DNA of 64,000 nucleotides from Candidatus Blochmanniella camponoti (GTDB lineage: Bacteria > Pseudomonadota > Gammaproteobacteria > Enterobacterales > Enterobacteriaceae), in contig NZ_CP097751.1 of the NCBI RefSeq assembly GCF_023585825.1, positions 496,001 to 560,000 of the forward strand, written 5' to 3'. This document shows positions 9,078 to 19,755 of the stretch, piece after piece. Within the stretch, counting starts at the first letter, position 1. Each line of letters opens with the position of its first letter. The notes beneath the pieces are model-generated. The model saw only the letters and a program-made list of their open reading frames with translations, was not told where the DNA came from and searched no databases. The translations under genes and the position numbers were made by a program.

Positions 9078-11750
9078 ATGACAGATACCACCATACAATC
9101 GTTTGCTGCGGAAATGAAAATGTCAGTAGATCAATTAATACAATGGTTTTCATATATTGGCATTTTAAAAACAGAAATAGGTATTGTAACTCAAAGAGAA
9201 AAAGAAATTTTATTTAAGTATATGAATGACAATAAAAGCGACATATCTAATAAATTAATACTACAAAGAAAAACACGTAGTATTTTAAGTGTATCTAGTG
9301 TCGGCGGTAAAAATAAAAAAGTACAAATAGAGATACGGAAGAAACTTACATATGTACAATCTACCTTACAAGAGACAGAGTTTATTGATGTAAAAAACAA
9401 AATGGTTTTTGATGCTAATCGTGAAGCATCTAATCTAACTGTAAAGAATAGATTGGTTAATAAAAAAATAAGTAATGCTCTCAGTCCGTTATCATTAACA
9501 CAAATTTCCAAAAAGAATCATCGTTATTCTGAATTAACAGAATACAAAGAGAAAGTCATAGAAAAAATCTCCCATAAATTTGAAGATAAGTCTTTACAAG
9601 TGTCAGATGAAACGCAGTTGCTTAAAAAAAAGACTAAAAACTGTTGGGACATTGAATTAAATAATACAAATACAATTCGTTCTAATTTAGGAGATAGTCC
9701 CAATAATAGTAAATTATATTGTATGCCTGAATTGCTAGAGAAGAATAATAATCAAAAATTAGAAAATGAAAGAAGAAATCGCTCTCGTGTGCGTACGCGA
9801 TATCGAAATGGCGGAAAATTAACTAAACAACATAAAAGGAGTAATCATCATCGTTTATATGAAGCAACATCTGATGAATTTGGTATAGAAGAAGAGCTAT
9901 ATATTTCGAATCGTGTTAATAAAAATAAGCGCAAACAAAGCGCATTAGTACAAGTTTTTAATAAACCTGTTCAAACCATTACTCGTGATATTATTATTGG
10001 ACAAACTATAAGTGTAGCTGAATTAGCCAATAAGATGTCAATAAAAAGTTCTCGTGTCATTAAAACGATGATGCAATTGGGTATAATAGCAACGATTAAT
10101 CAAATTATCGATCAAGATACTGCTCAACTGGTGGCGGAAGAAATGGGCCATAATGTTGTTTTACGTCGTGAAAACGAACTAGAAGAGTTAATTATACATG
10201 ATCGTGATATTGATATAACAAATTCTGGTGCTACTATCGAAAATAGAGCGCCAATAGTTACTATTATGGGTCATGTAGATCACGGAAAAACATCCCTTCT
10301 TGACAGAATTCGTTCAACTAAAATAGCCTCTTCTGAGGTAGGAGGTATTACTCAAAGTATAGGTGCATATCATGTGAGTACTAATAATGGTATGATTACT
10401 TTTCTTGATACTCCAGGACATGCAGCATTTACTGCTATGCGCGCTCGTGGGGTTCAGATAACGGATATCGTTGTGTTAGTAGTAGCCGCTGATGATGGAG
10501 TTATGCCTCAGACTATTGAAGCAATAGAGCATATTAAGGCTGCCAATGTTCCCGTGGTTGTAGCAATAAACAAAATTGATAAATCAGAAGCCAATCCTGA
10601 ACGGATAAAAAACGATCTTAATAACCATGGTCTTATTCCAGAAGAATGGGGTGGCGATACACAATTTATACATGTTTCTGCTACTTCAGGAAATGGAATA
10701 GACAATTTGTTAGATGCTATTTTATTGCAATCAGATATGTTGGATTTGAAAGTTCTGCATCATGGCATGGCAAGGGCCATAGTCATTGAATCTTTTTTAG
10801 ATAAAGGACGTGGTCCTGTAGTTGCTGTTCTGGTGCGCGAAGGTACACTAAAATGTGGTGATATAATTTTATGCGGAACAGAATATGGACGCATTCGCGC
10901 TATGCGTAATGAATTCGGGAATGAGATTACTTCAGCTGGGCCGTCAATCCCGGTTGAATTATTGGGTTTATCGGGATCACCTGCTTCTGGAGAGAGCGTA
11001 ATTGTAGTTCGTAACGAAAAAAAAGCTCGGGAGGTAGCTTTGTATCGTCAAGAAAAGTCTCGTGAAATAAAATTGGCTCGCCAAAAAGAACCCAATATAG
11101 AAAATATATTTTCCAGTATCAAGAATACTAGTCTGGTTTCTGAATTAAATTTAGTTGTCAAATCTGACACACAAGGTTCTTCTGAAGCTATTCGTGAATC
11201 CTTAGAAAATTTATCAACTGGTGGTGATGTAACAATAAAAATTTTGTCTTCGTCTATTGGTGGTATTACTGAAACTGATGTTGCATTAGCAGCAGCTTCT
11301 AATGCGGTTATTTTAGGATTTAATGTTAGAGCAGATCCTACTGCTCGGCGTATAATTGAGTTGGATCAGTTAGATGTGCGCTATTATTCAGTAATTTATG
11401 ATTTGATAGATGAAGTAAAACAAGCAGTGCATGGTATGTTAGTGCCACGATATAAACATGAAATTATTGGTTTAGCAAAAGTACGCGATGTATTTCGTTC
11501 TCCAAAATATGGAAACGTTGCTGGTTGCATAGTTGTTGAGGGCATGATAAAACGCCATAAAAAAATTAGAGTTATACGAGATAATATAGTAGTGTATGAA
11601 GGTGAGTTAGAGTCGCTTCGGCGTTTTAAAGATGATGTTGATGAAGTACGCAGTGGAATAGAATGCGGTATTGGTATAAAAAATTATAAGAATATTCATT
11701 CTGGAGATATGATTGAAGTGTTTGATATGGTAAAAATATCTCATGTATAA
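9078..11750 (+). CDS. infB: Translation initiation factor IF-2
   Basis: IF-2 is the GTPase that brings fMet-tRNA to the 30S subunit and promotes subunit joining. At 890 residues it equals E. coli in length. The first 50 residues match the IF2 N-terminal subdomain. Residues from about 100 to 290 are low-complexity and rich in Lys, Asn and Ser in place of the Ala/Glu-rich helix of E. coli. The G domain begins near 390 with G1 [10 protein letters not shown]3 DTPGHAAF and G4 NKID. Domains II, III and the C-terminal fMet-tRNA-binding region ([24 protein letters not shown]) are well conserved. AAGGAAAA before the ATG is a good ribosome site. The matching total length despite the diverged linker suggests that linker length matters. 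Confidence 0.97.
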   Translation: MTDTTIQSFAAEMKMSVDQLIQWFSYIGILKTEIGIVTQREKEILFKYMNDNKSDISNKLILQRKTRSILSVSSVGGKNKKVQIEIRKKLTYVQSTLQETEFIDVKNKMVFDANREASNLTVKNRLVNKKISNALSPLSLTQISKKNHRYSELTEYKEKVIEKISHKFEDKSLQVSDETQLLKKKTKNCWDIELNNTNTIRSNLGDSPNNSKLYCMPELLEKNNNQKLENERRNRSRVRTRYRNGGKLTKQHKRSNHHRLYEATSDEFGIEEELYISNRVNKNKRKQSALVQVFNKPVQTITRDIIIGQTISVAELANKMSIKSSRVIKTMMQLGIIATINQIIDQDTAQLVAEEMGHNVVLRRENELEELIIHDRDIDITNSGATIENRAPIVTIMGHVDHGKTSLLDRIRSTKIASSEVGGITQSIGAYHVSTNNGMITFLDTPGHAAFTAMRARGVQITDIVVLVVAADDGVMPQTIEAIEHIKAANVPVVVAINKIDKSEANPERIKNDLNNHGLIPEEWGGDTQFIHVSATSGNGIDNLLDAILLQSDMLDLKVLHHGMARAIVIESFLDKGRGPVVAVLVREGTLKCGDIILCGTEYGRIRAMRNEFGNEITSAGPSIPVELLGLSGSPASGESVIVVRNEKKAREVALYRQEKSREIKLARQKEPNIENIFSSIKNTSLVSELNLVVKSDTQGSSEAIRESLENLSTGGDVTIKILSSSIGGITETDVALAAASNAVILGFNVRADPTARRIIELDQLDVRYYSVIYDLIDEVKQAVHGMLVPRYKHEIIGLAKVRDVFRSPKYGNVAGCIVVEGMIKRHKKIRVIRDNIVVYEGELESLRRFKDDVDEVRSGIECGIGIKNYKNIHSGDMIEVFDMVKISHV

Positions 11751-11849
11751 CTGAGATTCAGTGTGTTCATTATTAGATTATTCAATTGGGTGTTTATTTG
11801 CACGTAATATATATATATATGTTTATTTTTTTTTACGGAAGGTAGACAG

Positions 11850-12209
11850 ATGTACTTTCAACACAGTTATCGTACTCAGCGTATTGCTCAGGAAATACAT
11901 AAAAAAATTTCTATTATTTTGCAACATAGGATCGATGATATTCGTATAGGTATACCTACTATTTCAGGAGTTCAAGTATCTAAAGATTTAAAAAATGCTA
12001 ATATTTTTGTGACTTTTATTGATAAAGAAGGTCCGGAGGAAATAGATACTGCTGTTATGATATTACAACGTGCTTCACGGTTTATTCGTTTTTTATTAGC
12101 TAATACTATGTGTTTACGTGTAGCGCCTTTATTATTCTTTAAATATGATTCTTCACTAATTGAAGGAGCAAAAGTATATAGTTTAATTTCTGTTACAGAA
12201 AAATTATGA
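11850..12209 (+). CDS. rbfA: 30S ribosome-binding factor RbfA
   Basis: RbfA is a cold-shock factor that binds the 30S subunit and helps mature the 5' end of 16S rRNA. The 119 residues (E. coli 133) form a single KH-like domain with the recognisable segments [34 protein letters not shown] and [18 protein letters not shown]. The basic C-terminal tail of E. coli is missing, as in many reduced genomes. The ATG is preceded by GGAAGGT. It lies 99 bases after infB and 37 before truB. Its partner in 30S assembly, rimP, is absent from its usual place. Confidence 0.94.
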   Translation: MYFQHSYRTQRIAQEIHKKISIILQHRIDDIRIGIPTISGVQVSKDLKNANIFVTFIDKEGPEEIDTAVMILQRASRFIRFLLANTMCLRVAPLLFFKYDSSLIEGAKVYSLISVTEKL

Positions 12210-12246
12210 TATACAAGTTAAATTAATTAATGCATTAAGGTTTCTA

Positions 12247-13029
12247 GTGAAGCGGTATAAGAATGTAGGAAATCGAGATATTAATGGCATTCTATTATTA
12301 GACAAGCCGAAAGGAATATCTTCTGGTTTATTCTTAAATAAGATTAAAAAATTATTTAATGCTAAAAAAATAGGACATACTGGCACTTTGGATCCGTTGG
12401 CCACCGGAATGCTGCCTGTTTGTTTTGGTAAAGCGACTAAGTTTGCTAAATACTTGCTACATTCTGATAAACGATATAAAGTTAGCGCTCAGTTGGGGGT
12501 AAGCACTGATACTTTCGATTCAGATGGGACGATTACTAGTGTGTCGCCTGTACAGTCAAATGATTATATATTAGAACAATGTTTGGAATCATTTAGAGGA
12601 ATAAGAAATCAAATTCCTCCTATGTTTTCATCATTAAAATATCGTGGATTACCTTTATATAAATACGCCAGAAAAGGAATACATTTTCCTAGAAAACCCA
12701 GGTCGATTCATATATATGATCTGAGTCTTATTAAAAAAACAGAAAATATTATCGAATTAGATGTCCATTGTTCTACAGGCACTTATATTCGTAGTATGGT
12801 GAATGATATTGGAGAGTATTTAGGTTGCGGAGCACATGTCATAGAATTACGTCGTTTATCAGTAGGACAGTACATTTCTTCTTCTATGATAAATTTAGCA
12901 ACTTTAGAAGCTATTTTCTATAATGATTCTTTTGATGATGTACAAGTGTTTTGTAAATTAGATGCATTCTTGACACCAATGAATATGATCATGCTTGAGT
13001 TTGCGAATGTATCTAATGAAAAATGTTGA
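12247..13029 (+). CDS. truB: tRNA pseudouridine-55 synthase TruB, lacking the C-terminal PUA domain
   Basis: TruB makes pseudouridine 55 in the T-loop of tRNAs and also acts as a tRNA chaperone. The catalytic domain is intact: RDINGILLLDKPKG, GHTGTLDPLATGMLP with catalytic D49, DKRYK, SSLKYRGLPLYKYAR, CSTGTYIRSM and the LRRLSVG end. The protein stops at 260 residues against 314 in E. coli, just after the segment matching LDPLLMPMDS, so the PUA-like C-terminal domain that grips the acceptor side of tRNA is missing. The start is GTG at 12247 (MKRYKNVGNRDING); no better ATG exists. Frameshifted relics may follow the stop (see the next feature). Confidence 0.93.
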   Translation: MKRYKNVGNRDINGILLLDKPKGISSGLFLNKIKKLFNAKKIGHTGTLDPLATGMLPVCFGKATKFAKYLLHSDKRYKVSAQLGVSTDTFDSDGTITSVSPVQSNDYILEQCLESFRGIRNQIPPMFSSLKYRGLPLYKYARKGIHFPRKPRSIHIYDLSLIKKTENIIELDVHCSTGTYIRSMVNDIGEYLGCGAHVIELRRLSVGQYISSSMINLATLEAIFYNDSFDDVQVFCKLDAFLTPMNMIMLEFANVSNEKC

Positions 13030-13362
13030 TGTTATCTGTATATGTTATTCTTGCATCAAGAATATAAAATGGACACATTTTGATAATTGATCAAGTCAAA
13101 TTGTGTGAACGTATGAGTGTTGATTCATATGTGTTATTTGTGGCGTTTATAAGGGTTAGACAATTTTGATTGTATGTTTCTGATAGATACAGATAATGTA
13201 TAAAATAAAGAAATATATTTTCTATTTTTATCTAATCTATTTTTTAATTAAATAGAGAATACAATCAAAAATTGAATATTGATTTCAATTTTATTTAGTT
13301 TAATTTTCAAATATAATTTACCTTCAAAATTAAATATAGTTTTTAAATAAAAGGTGTTGTCC
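13030..13362 (+). other. truB-rpsO spacer, possibly holding a decayed truB 3' end
   Basis: The 333-base spacer has no intact gene. In one frame, 13081-13167 reads LIIDQVKLCERMSVDSYVLF and onward until TGA. In a neighbouring frame around 13158-13199 it reads DNFDCMFLIDTDNV, which weakly resembles the GKFIGMGEIDDEGRV strand of the E. coli TruB PUA domain. This hints at an eroded 3' end of truB, but the match is weak. The rpsO ribosome site AAGGTG lies at 13351-13356. Confidence 0.35.
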
Positions 13363-13632
13363 ATGTCTTGGAGTGCTAAAAAAAAAAGAGAAATAATTTT
13401 TACATTTGGTCGTAACGTTAAAGATACTGGTTCTACTGAGGTACAAGTTGCTCTGTTAACTGAACGTATTGATCATTTGAAACGTCATTTTTTAAAACAC
13501 AAAAAAGATCATCATAGTCGCCGCGGATTACTTAAGATGGTCGCTCATCGGAGAAGATTATTGAAATATTTAAAAGAAAATAACATGTTACATTATACTA
13601 ATTTAATACAAAATTTAGGATTACGTCATTAA
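13363..13632 (+). CDS. rpsO: Small ribosomal subunit protein uS15
   Basis: uS15 is a primary 16S rRNA-binding protein of the 30S platform. From the ATG at 13363 the product has 89 residues, exactly the E. coli length, and aligns from MSWSAKKK. The TTG three codons upstream is not needed, because AAGGTG at 13351-13356 fits the ATG. The core [27 protein letters not shown] and [12 protein letters not shown] is highly conserved. A run of ten A (13378-13387) codes for Lys-Lys-Lys-Arg near the start and is prone to slippage. The rpsO-pnp order is as in E. coli. Confidence 0.97.
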   Translation: MSWSAKKKREIIFTFGRNVKDTGSTEVQVALLTERIDHLKRHFLKHKKDHHSRRGLLKMVAHRRRLLKYLKENNMLHYTNLIQNLGLRH

Positions 13633-13809
13633 TATAATTTAGTTTGTGAAGAATATAAATATTTTGACTATATTTTTTATTTATTGAGGAGTTTTTAAAA
13701 ATAAATTAGAAAATGAATTTTGTTAATTTTATACTTAAGGTCATGATGTTCTTATGATTATTTAGACATATTAAAAAATTATATATTAAATTATAAAAAG
13801 GATATTATT

Positions 13810-15909
13810 TTGTTAGATCCGATTATTCATAAATTCAAATACGGACAGCATACTGTAATTTTAGACATTGGAACAATAGCTCGTCAAGCAAATGCTGCAG
13901 TCATGGTGAGTATGAGTGATACTACAGTACTAGTCACAGTAGTTAGTTCTAATCAAGTAAAATTAGAACAAGATTTTTTTCCTCTTGTTGTAAATTATCA
14001 AGAACGCACTTATGCTGCTGGAAAATTTCCAGGAGGTTTTTTTCGTCGAGAAGGTCGACCAAGTGAAAACGAAACGTTAACGTCTCGCTTGATTGATCGC
14101 CCTATTCGGCCGTTATTCCCTAAAGGATTTATTAATGATGTACAAGTAGTTGCTACAGTAGTATCAGTAAATCCACAAGTAAATCCAGATATTGTAGCAA
14201 TAATAGGAGTATCTGCTGCATTGAGTTTGTCTGATATTCCATTTTTTGGACCCATTGGAGCAGCTAGAGTTGGTTATATTAAAAATCAATATGTATTAAA
14301 TCCAACAACGACAGAGCTATCTAATAGTACGTTAGATTTGGTGATTTCAGGGACTGAATTCAATATCTTGATGGTGGAATCAGAATCGTGTTTGCTAAGT
14401 GAAAAAGAAATTTTAGATGCTATTATATTTGGTCACGAACAACAACAAATAGTGATTCATAATATTAATAAATTAGTTAAAAAAGTTGGAAAAACTAAGT
14501 ATTCTTGGAATGAAAAGGAAGTTAATATATCTTTAAAAACGTATTTATCTGAATTGTATGAGTCTCGTTTGCAAGATACATATTGTTTTTTTGATAAGAA
14601 GGAGCGTCATGCTCAAATTGATAGTATTAAGAAAGATATAGTGAAAACCGTTCTTAATAGCTACCAGCATGCTGCTGTAGATGAAAAAGAAATAATGTAT
14701 CTTTTAAATCACTTAGAAGCACAATCAATTCGTTATCGTATTTTAACGAACAAATTACGTGTTGATGGACGTTCACAAGATACAATTCGGAAAATAGATA
14801 TAAAAACAGGCATATTACCACGTACTCATGGATCGGCATTATTTACTAGAGGCGATACTCAAGCGTTGGTTGCTGTTACGCTTGGAACAGAACGTGATGC
14901 ACAGAATATTGATGGATTAACTGGTATCCGTGCGGATAGATTTTTATTACACTATAATTTTCCACCATATTGTGTGGGTGAAATAGGTGTCATAGGAGCT
15001 CCAAAAAGAAGAGAAATAGGACATGGACGTTTAGCCAAACGAGGTATGTTAGCAGTTATGCCTAATGCTAATGAGTTTCCGTATACAATACGTGTGGTTT
15101 CAGAAATCACTGAATCTAATGGATCGTCCTCTATGGCATCTATTTGTGGTACATCGTTGGCGTTGATGGATGCTGGAGTGCCGATTAAAGCAGCAGTTGC
15201 TGGTGTTGCTATGGGTCTGATTAAGGAAGGAAATGATTTCGTGGTATTATCTGATATTGTTAGCGATGAAGATTATATTGGAGATATGGATTTTAAAGTA
15301 TCTGGTAGTCGTCAAGGTATAACGGCATTGCAAATGGATATCAAAACGGATGGAATTACTTATGATATAATAAATATTGCGTTAAAAAAAGCAAAAAATG
15401 CTCGAATGCAAATATTAGATATTATGGAACAGATTATTAAGTCTCCTAAGCAGGAAATTTCTAAATTTGCTCCCAGGATATATAGCATTAAAGTTAATCC
15501 AGATAAAATTAAAGATGTTATAGGAAAGGGAGGGTCAGTTATTCGCTCATTAACTGAAGAAACTAATACTATTATTGATATTGAAGATAATGGTATTATA
15601 AAAATAGTTGCTTTAGATTATGATAAAGCAAAACAAGCTATTCGTAGAATTAACGATATCACTGCAAACGTTGAAATAGGAACCATTTATACCGGAAAAG
15701 TTAGTCACATTGTGGAATTTGGAGCATTCGTTACTATCCTTTCTGGAAAAGAAGGATTAGTTCATATTTCTCAGATTTCTGAAAGAAGAATAAATAAAGT
15801 AACTGATTATTTGAAATTAGGACAAGAAGTATTAGTAAAAGTGTTGGAAATAGATCGTCAGGGACGAATTCGTTTGAGTATGAAAGGAATACATCAAGTG
15901 AGCGCATAA
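13810..15909 (+). CDS. pnp: Polyribonucleotide nucleotidyltransferase (PNPase)
   Basis: PNPase degrades RNA 3' to 5' by phosphorolysis. Its 699 residues (E. coli 711) comprise a first RNase PH domain (1-150), a helical linker, a second RNase PH domain (about 315-545), a KH domain (about 552-610, [16 protein letters not shown]) and an S1 domain (about 620-690, [18 protein letters not shown]). The active-site segment [15 protein letters not shown] keeps the catalytic Asp residues and Lys. The start is TTG at 13810 (MLDPIIHKF), matching the E. coli N terminus, with AAGGAT just upstream. The last dozen Ala/Glu-rich residues of E. coli are missing. Confidence 0.97.
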   Translation: MLDPIIHKFKYGQHTVILDIGTIARQANAAVMVSMSDTTVLVTVVSSNQVKLEQDFFPLVVNYQERTYAAGKFPGGFFRREGRPSENETLTSRLIDRPIRPLFPKGFINDVQVVATVVSVNPQVNPDIVAIIGVSAALSLSDIPFFGPIGAARVGYIKNQYVLNPTTTELSNSTLDLVISGTEFNILMVESESCLLSEKEILDAIIFGHEQQQIVIHNINKLVKKVGKTKYSWNEKEVNISLKTYLSELYESRLQDTYCFFDKKERHAQIDSIKKDIVKTVLNSYQHAAVDEKEIMYLLNHLEAQSIRYRILTNKLRVDGRSQDTIRKIDIKTGILPRTHGSALFTRGDTQALVAVTLGTERDAQNIDGLTGIRADRFLLHYNFPPYCVGEIGVIGAPKRREIGHGRLAKRGMLAVMPNANEFPYTIRVVSEITESNGSSSMASICGTSLALMDAGVPIKAAVAGVAMGLIKEGNDFVVLSDIVSDEDYIGDMDFKVSGSRQGITALQMDIKTDGITYDIINIALKKAKNARMQILDIMEQIIKSPKQEISKFAPRIYSIKVNPDKIKDVIGKGGSVIRSLTEETNTIIDIEDNGIIKIVALDYDKAKQAIRRINDITANVEIGTIYTGKVSHIVEFGAFVTILSGKEGLVHISQISERRINKVTDYLKLGQEVLVKVLEIDRQGRIRLSMKGIHQVSA

Positions 15910-16492
15910 TTTTACTGTGATAAAATTTTATATGTTTATGTATGTGAGATAATTGTAGTTGCGTGGTTGATTACATAGAAAAGATTGGTGATGATCCATG
16001 TAGCTAGGTTGGGTGTGGAAATTTATAACAATAAAATCATATACAATATTAAGATATATATAAGGTAATAATACAATTATGTAAGATACTCTATATTATA
16101 ATTTAGAAATAAAACAAATCAAACATTTGATGCTTAATGGAATAAATTATAATACAAGATAAATGTGGTACTAAGGAAATAAATCAATTGAATTAGTGAT
16201 ACACTATTACATAACTTATATAAGCATATATATGGTTAATATTTCATAGCATTTCAAGAATTAATGTTTTTCTTCTTTATGAAATGGAATTTATACTCGT
16301 ATTCATGAAGTTATAATCAATATTGTTAATTTTATTTTAATTGTAGTTATTGCAAGAGCAGGATATGTATGACGAGAACGTTGTTATTGAAATAACTTTA
16401 ATCCGTCTGTATGTGTGTTTTTTGTATTTTTTAAAAGGGTTTTAATATGTATTTTATACAGTTAATTGTTTATTAAAATGAGGTAATCACAG
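15910..16492 (+). other. Gene-free spacer where nlpI is missing
   Basis: The 583 bases between pnp and deaD hold no supported gene in any frame. E. coli has the lipoprotein gene nlpI here, and no trace of its TPR repeats is seen. The stretch is AT-rich with short scattered stop codons. Upstream signals of deaD should lie in the last 150 bases. GAGG at 16480-16483 is its likely ribosome site. Confidence 0.55.
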
Positions 16493-18202
16493 ATGTCGAA
16501 AACTGCAGACTCTTTTATAGATTTAGGATTAAATCGTTATATTGTCAATGTTTTACATGATGTTGGGTATGAAAAACCTCTACCTATTCAAATACAATGC
16601 ATTCCATATTTATTAGCTGGATATGATGTGTTAGGAATGGCGCATACAGGTAGCGGAAAAACTGCGGCATTTGTTTTACCATTGTTACATAATGTTGATA
16701 TTAACAATTCTTGTTCTCAAGGTTTAATTGTAACGCCTACTCGAGAGTTAGCGATACAAATTGGGAAAGTGTGTTCTAATTTTGCAAGATATATGAAAAA
16801 AATAAATGTTGTTACTTTATATGGAGGGCAAAGTTATGGTATTCAATTAAGTGCTTTAAATAAGAGACCTCATATTATAGTAAGTACTCCCGGTAGACTA
16901 ATAGATCATTTAAACCGTGGCACTGCTAATTTATCTCAATTAAAAACTTTAGTGATAGATGAAGCTGATGAAATGTTGCGTATGGGATTTATTGAAGATG
17001 TAGAGTGTATCATTAAAAATATTCCAGTTAAACGTCAAACAGCATTATTTTCTGCTACTTTACCTATGGGTATTCGTCGTATAGGTCATCGATTTATGAA
17101 TAATCCAAAAGAAGTATTTATTCATTCTAATACTAGCATGTGTGCCAATATTATACAAAGTTATTGGTTAGTGCATTCAGGAATTGCTAAACATGACGCT
17201 TTAATGCGTTTTTTAGAAACAGAAGATTTTGATGCAGCTATTGTTTTTGTTCGTACTAAATGTGCAACGTTAGAGATTTCCGAAATATTAGAAAGGTTTG
17301 GTTATAATAGTGCAGCTTTGAATGGAGATATGAATCAAACAGCACGACACCAGACATTAGATCGATTAAGGCATGGCAAATTAGATATTCTTATAGCTAC
17401 TGATGTTGCTGCGCGTGGATTAGATGTTCATCGTATTAGTTTAGTAATAAATTATGATATACCAATAAATTCTGATGCTTATATACATCGTATAGGTAGA
17501 ACTGGTAGAGCAGGACGCATGGGAAAATCTTTATTATTTGTAGAGCATAAAGAATATCGTTTATTGCGTCATATCGAACGCAAAATAAACTTAAAAATTC
17601 CAGAGGTTCAGTATCCTACCTCTAAAACTTTATTTGATTGTCGATTATCGAGATTTACGAATAAAGTAGAATATCAATTAAGTATCGAGAATGATGATTT
17701 GGATATATATCGATCTCTATTGTCCCAAATAAAACCCAGACGAGACTTGACAACGGAAAATTTAGCAGCAGTTTTGCTGAAAATAGCGCAAGGAAATCGT
17801 CCATTGGTATTACCTCCAGATCCGATTATTAAAAATAAATCAGTTTCTAAAATGCGTATAAATAGTAATCGTCAAAATTATTTTCGTGTCGATAATAGAG
17901 TTATTAAAACTAGGTTGCAATCTAAAATTTCTGATAATATGGATGCTTATCACATATCAGTAGGGCGTAATGATGGAGTTAAAATACGTCATATTATTAG
18001 AGTACTTTCGAATAATATTGTTAATATTCGTTATCACGAAATAGGTAATATTAAATTATTTTCTTTTCATGCTATTATTGAGTTAGACAAAGGGTTATCT
18101 AGCAATAAAATATTAACGCAGTTGTCTCATGCACGTATTTTAAATAAACCAATAAATATGAAATTTTTAGGTAGTATGTCTTCATGTAATGAAGTACATT
18201 GA
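16493..18202 (+). CDS. deaD: DEAD-box RNA helicase DeaD (CsdA)
   Basis: DeaD unwinds RNA in 50S assembly and mRNA decay, mainly in the cold. The 569 residues (E. coli 629) have two RecA-like domains with the Q motif (EKPLPIQIQCIP), motif I AHTGSGKT, Ia PTRELA, II DEAD, III SAT, V ARGLD and VI HRIGRTGRAGR. A DbpA-like RNA-binding domain is recognisable toward the C terminus (about 480-560, RNDGVKIRHIIRVLSNN). The Gly/Arg-rich tail of E. coli is missing. It is separated from pnp by a spacer where nlpI was lost, and is the last gene of the 71-minute block. Confidence 0.96.
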   Translation: MSKTADSFIDLGLNRYIVNVLHDVGYEKPLPIQIQCIPYLLAGYDVLGMAHTGSGKTAAFVLPLLHNVDINNSCSQGLIVTPTRELAIQIGKVCSNFARYMKKINVVTLYGGQSYGIQLSALNKRPHIIVSTPGRLIDHLNRGTANLSQLKTLVIDEADEMLRMGFIEDVECIIKNIPVKRQTALFSATLPMGIRRIGHRFMNNPKEVFIHSNTSMCANIIQSYWLVHSGIAKHDALMRFLETEDFDAAIVFVRTKCATLEISEILERFGYNSAALNGDMNQTARHQTLDRLRHGKLDILIATDVAARGLDVHRISLVINYDIPINSDAYIHRIGRTGRAGRMGKSLLFVEHKEYRLLRHIERKINLKIPEVQYPTSKTLFDCRLSRFTNKVEYQLSIENDDLDIYRSLLSQIKPRRDLTTENLAAVLLKIAQGNRPLVLPPDPIIKNKSVSKMRINSNRQNYFRVDNRVIKTRLQSKISDNMDAYHISVGRNDGVKIRHIIRVLSNNIVNIRYHEIGNIKLFSFHAIIELDKGLSSNKILTQLSHARILNKPINMKFLGSMSSCNEVH

Positions 18203-18355
18203 CAACAAAACGTTTAATTGGAAATATATATGATTCAGATAAAATAACATCATGCTAAATTAATTGTTTTTAGTACATATGTTAAATGTATAAACATTAT
18301 TGTCAGAATAAATTATTTATATATTTATTTAGTAAATAATGATTGTTAAATATGG

Positions 18356-18784
18356 ATGGCTATGTTTACTAATAATAGAAATAAACCATGTACGTTTATT
18401 TTTCAGGAATTAGGTATTACGCTTTGGAAGTTACGATATCCTGTAGTTTTAGACAACATAAATCCGATTAAGTTGTGGCCATGTCTTCGTTTAATATTAA
18501 TATCATCGGATTTTCCGATATCATTAGATGATCCTTTTGTTCAAGATGTTATACGTGCCATGCAGATTAACCCTAAAGAAGTATACGCGTTGACTACTAA
18601 CCAAATTAAAATTTTAATTATTCCATCAGAATTTTCTTGTTATTGTTGGTGGATTGGTACTGAAGTATCAAATAATTTGAATAGTATATGTCTAACCACT
18701 CCGTCGTTGCCAATATTAAAATGTGATATTCGCGCAAAGCGTGATTTATGGCGACAAATTAGTGATATTAGATTGAATACTTAA
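18356..18784 (+). CDS. holD: DNA polymerase III psi subunit (HolD)
   Basis: HolD joins the clamp loader (DnaX) to HolC and, through HolC, to single-strand binding protein. The 142 residues (E. coli 137) align along most of the length. Matches include QELGITLWKLRYP with QLGITQWSLRRP, LILISSDFP with LVMVANDLP, DPFVQDVIRAM with DPLVSDVLRAL, and the C-terminal AKRDLWRQI with ARAALWQQI. The family is small and poorly conserved, so the gene is easily missed. ATGs lie at 18352 (out of frame) and 18356; no strong ribosome site is visible. It stands alone: rimI, its E. coli partner, is missing, and the next gene is nearly 1 kb away. Confidence 0.82.
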   Translation: MAMFTNNRNKPCTFIFQELGITLWKLRYPVVLDNINPIKLWPCLRLILISSDFPISLDDPFVQDVIRAMQINPKEVYALTTNQIKILIIPSEFSCYCWWIGTEVSNNLNSICLTTPSLPILKCDIRAKRDLWRQISDIRLNT

Positions 18785-19755
18785 ATTATTTAATCAATAT
18801 TTAATATTTTATCGGTAATAAAAAATGTATTAAAAATAATACAGTGATATTGTCTTGATTTTTTAATTTTTTAAAATTACATGTACACAATCTATCTTAC
18901 AACATACTGATAATTTGACGTAATGTAAATAAAATTTATTAGATAAATAGAATTTATATCCTGATTCTATTGAATTATATTAATTTTCAAATTAACGATA
19001 ATTATTAATTGCTAAAGTATTTATAATATGAATGCAAACTATATGCGTGGTTTTTATTAAAAACGTCGCAAATTATTTCCAATAAAAAAATTAATGTTAA
19101 ATGTGGTTCAACAAACCAACACGATGTTTAAACGTGAATTATAAAATATATTATTTTCATTAATCTATTTAGTCCTACTTTAATTTTTGATTTTATCAAT
19201 ATCAAATATTTTTATATCGAAGAATGTAAGAATATCTTTTTTATAGAATATAAATATTTCATTGAGAATGAGTAATTTTATTTTTTATCGCTATTTTTCA
19301 TTAAAATAAATTGGTGTATTTTATATGCAAATATAAGAATATTTAAGTATATAAATACAGTAATATTACTTAAACCGCCCTATTATAAATAGATGATCTA
19401 TTTTTAATTAAATGCATGTGTATTGTGTGTATATATAAAAAAATTTGCGTATACGCAGGTAAATATACATTTTGATAATTTTTGTCAAAACAGATATTAC
19501 TACATTAGTAAAACTTTAATATACTTAAACAATAATTGATTATTTTTAAAAAGTTTTTATTGTAGATAGTATTACATTAATTAATATAATGATATACTTC
19601 GATATAATGTGTGTTTGTTCTACTTTTAAACTATTTATAATAATTATTTATCTAATAAAACATAGTAGCAATATGGATAAATATTACGTGATCTTTGCTG
19701 TTTATTTTTATTAATGAAAATTCAGGATATTAGAGTCATATTTAGGAGATAAAAC
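18785..19755 (+). other. Largest gene-free stretch, holD to thrA
   Basis: The 971 bases have no supported gene, tRNA or tRNA-like fold on either strand. They are extremely AT-rich with frequent stops in all frames. A 12-bp palindrome TGCGTATACGCA lies at 19446-19457. I see no thr leader peptide with runs of Thr/Ile codons, so threonine attenuation as in E. coli seems absent. The thrA ribosome site AGGAG lies at 19744-19748. The joint between two formerly distant chromosome regions lies on one side of holD. Confidence 0.55.

Noticed and set aside
11761-11949. 62-codon frame between infB and rbfA
   Set aside because: It overlaps rbfA in another frame and is made mainly of hydrophobic residues from AT-rich DNA.
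18785-19755. Possible replication origin in the large spacer
   Set aside because: I saw no cluster of DnaA boxes, no 13-mer repeats and no gidA or dnaA neighbour; a skew plot would be needed.
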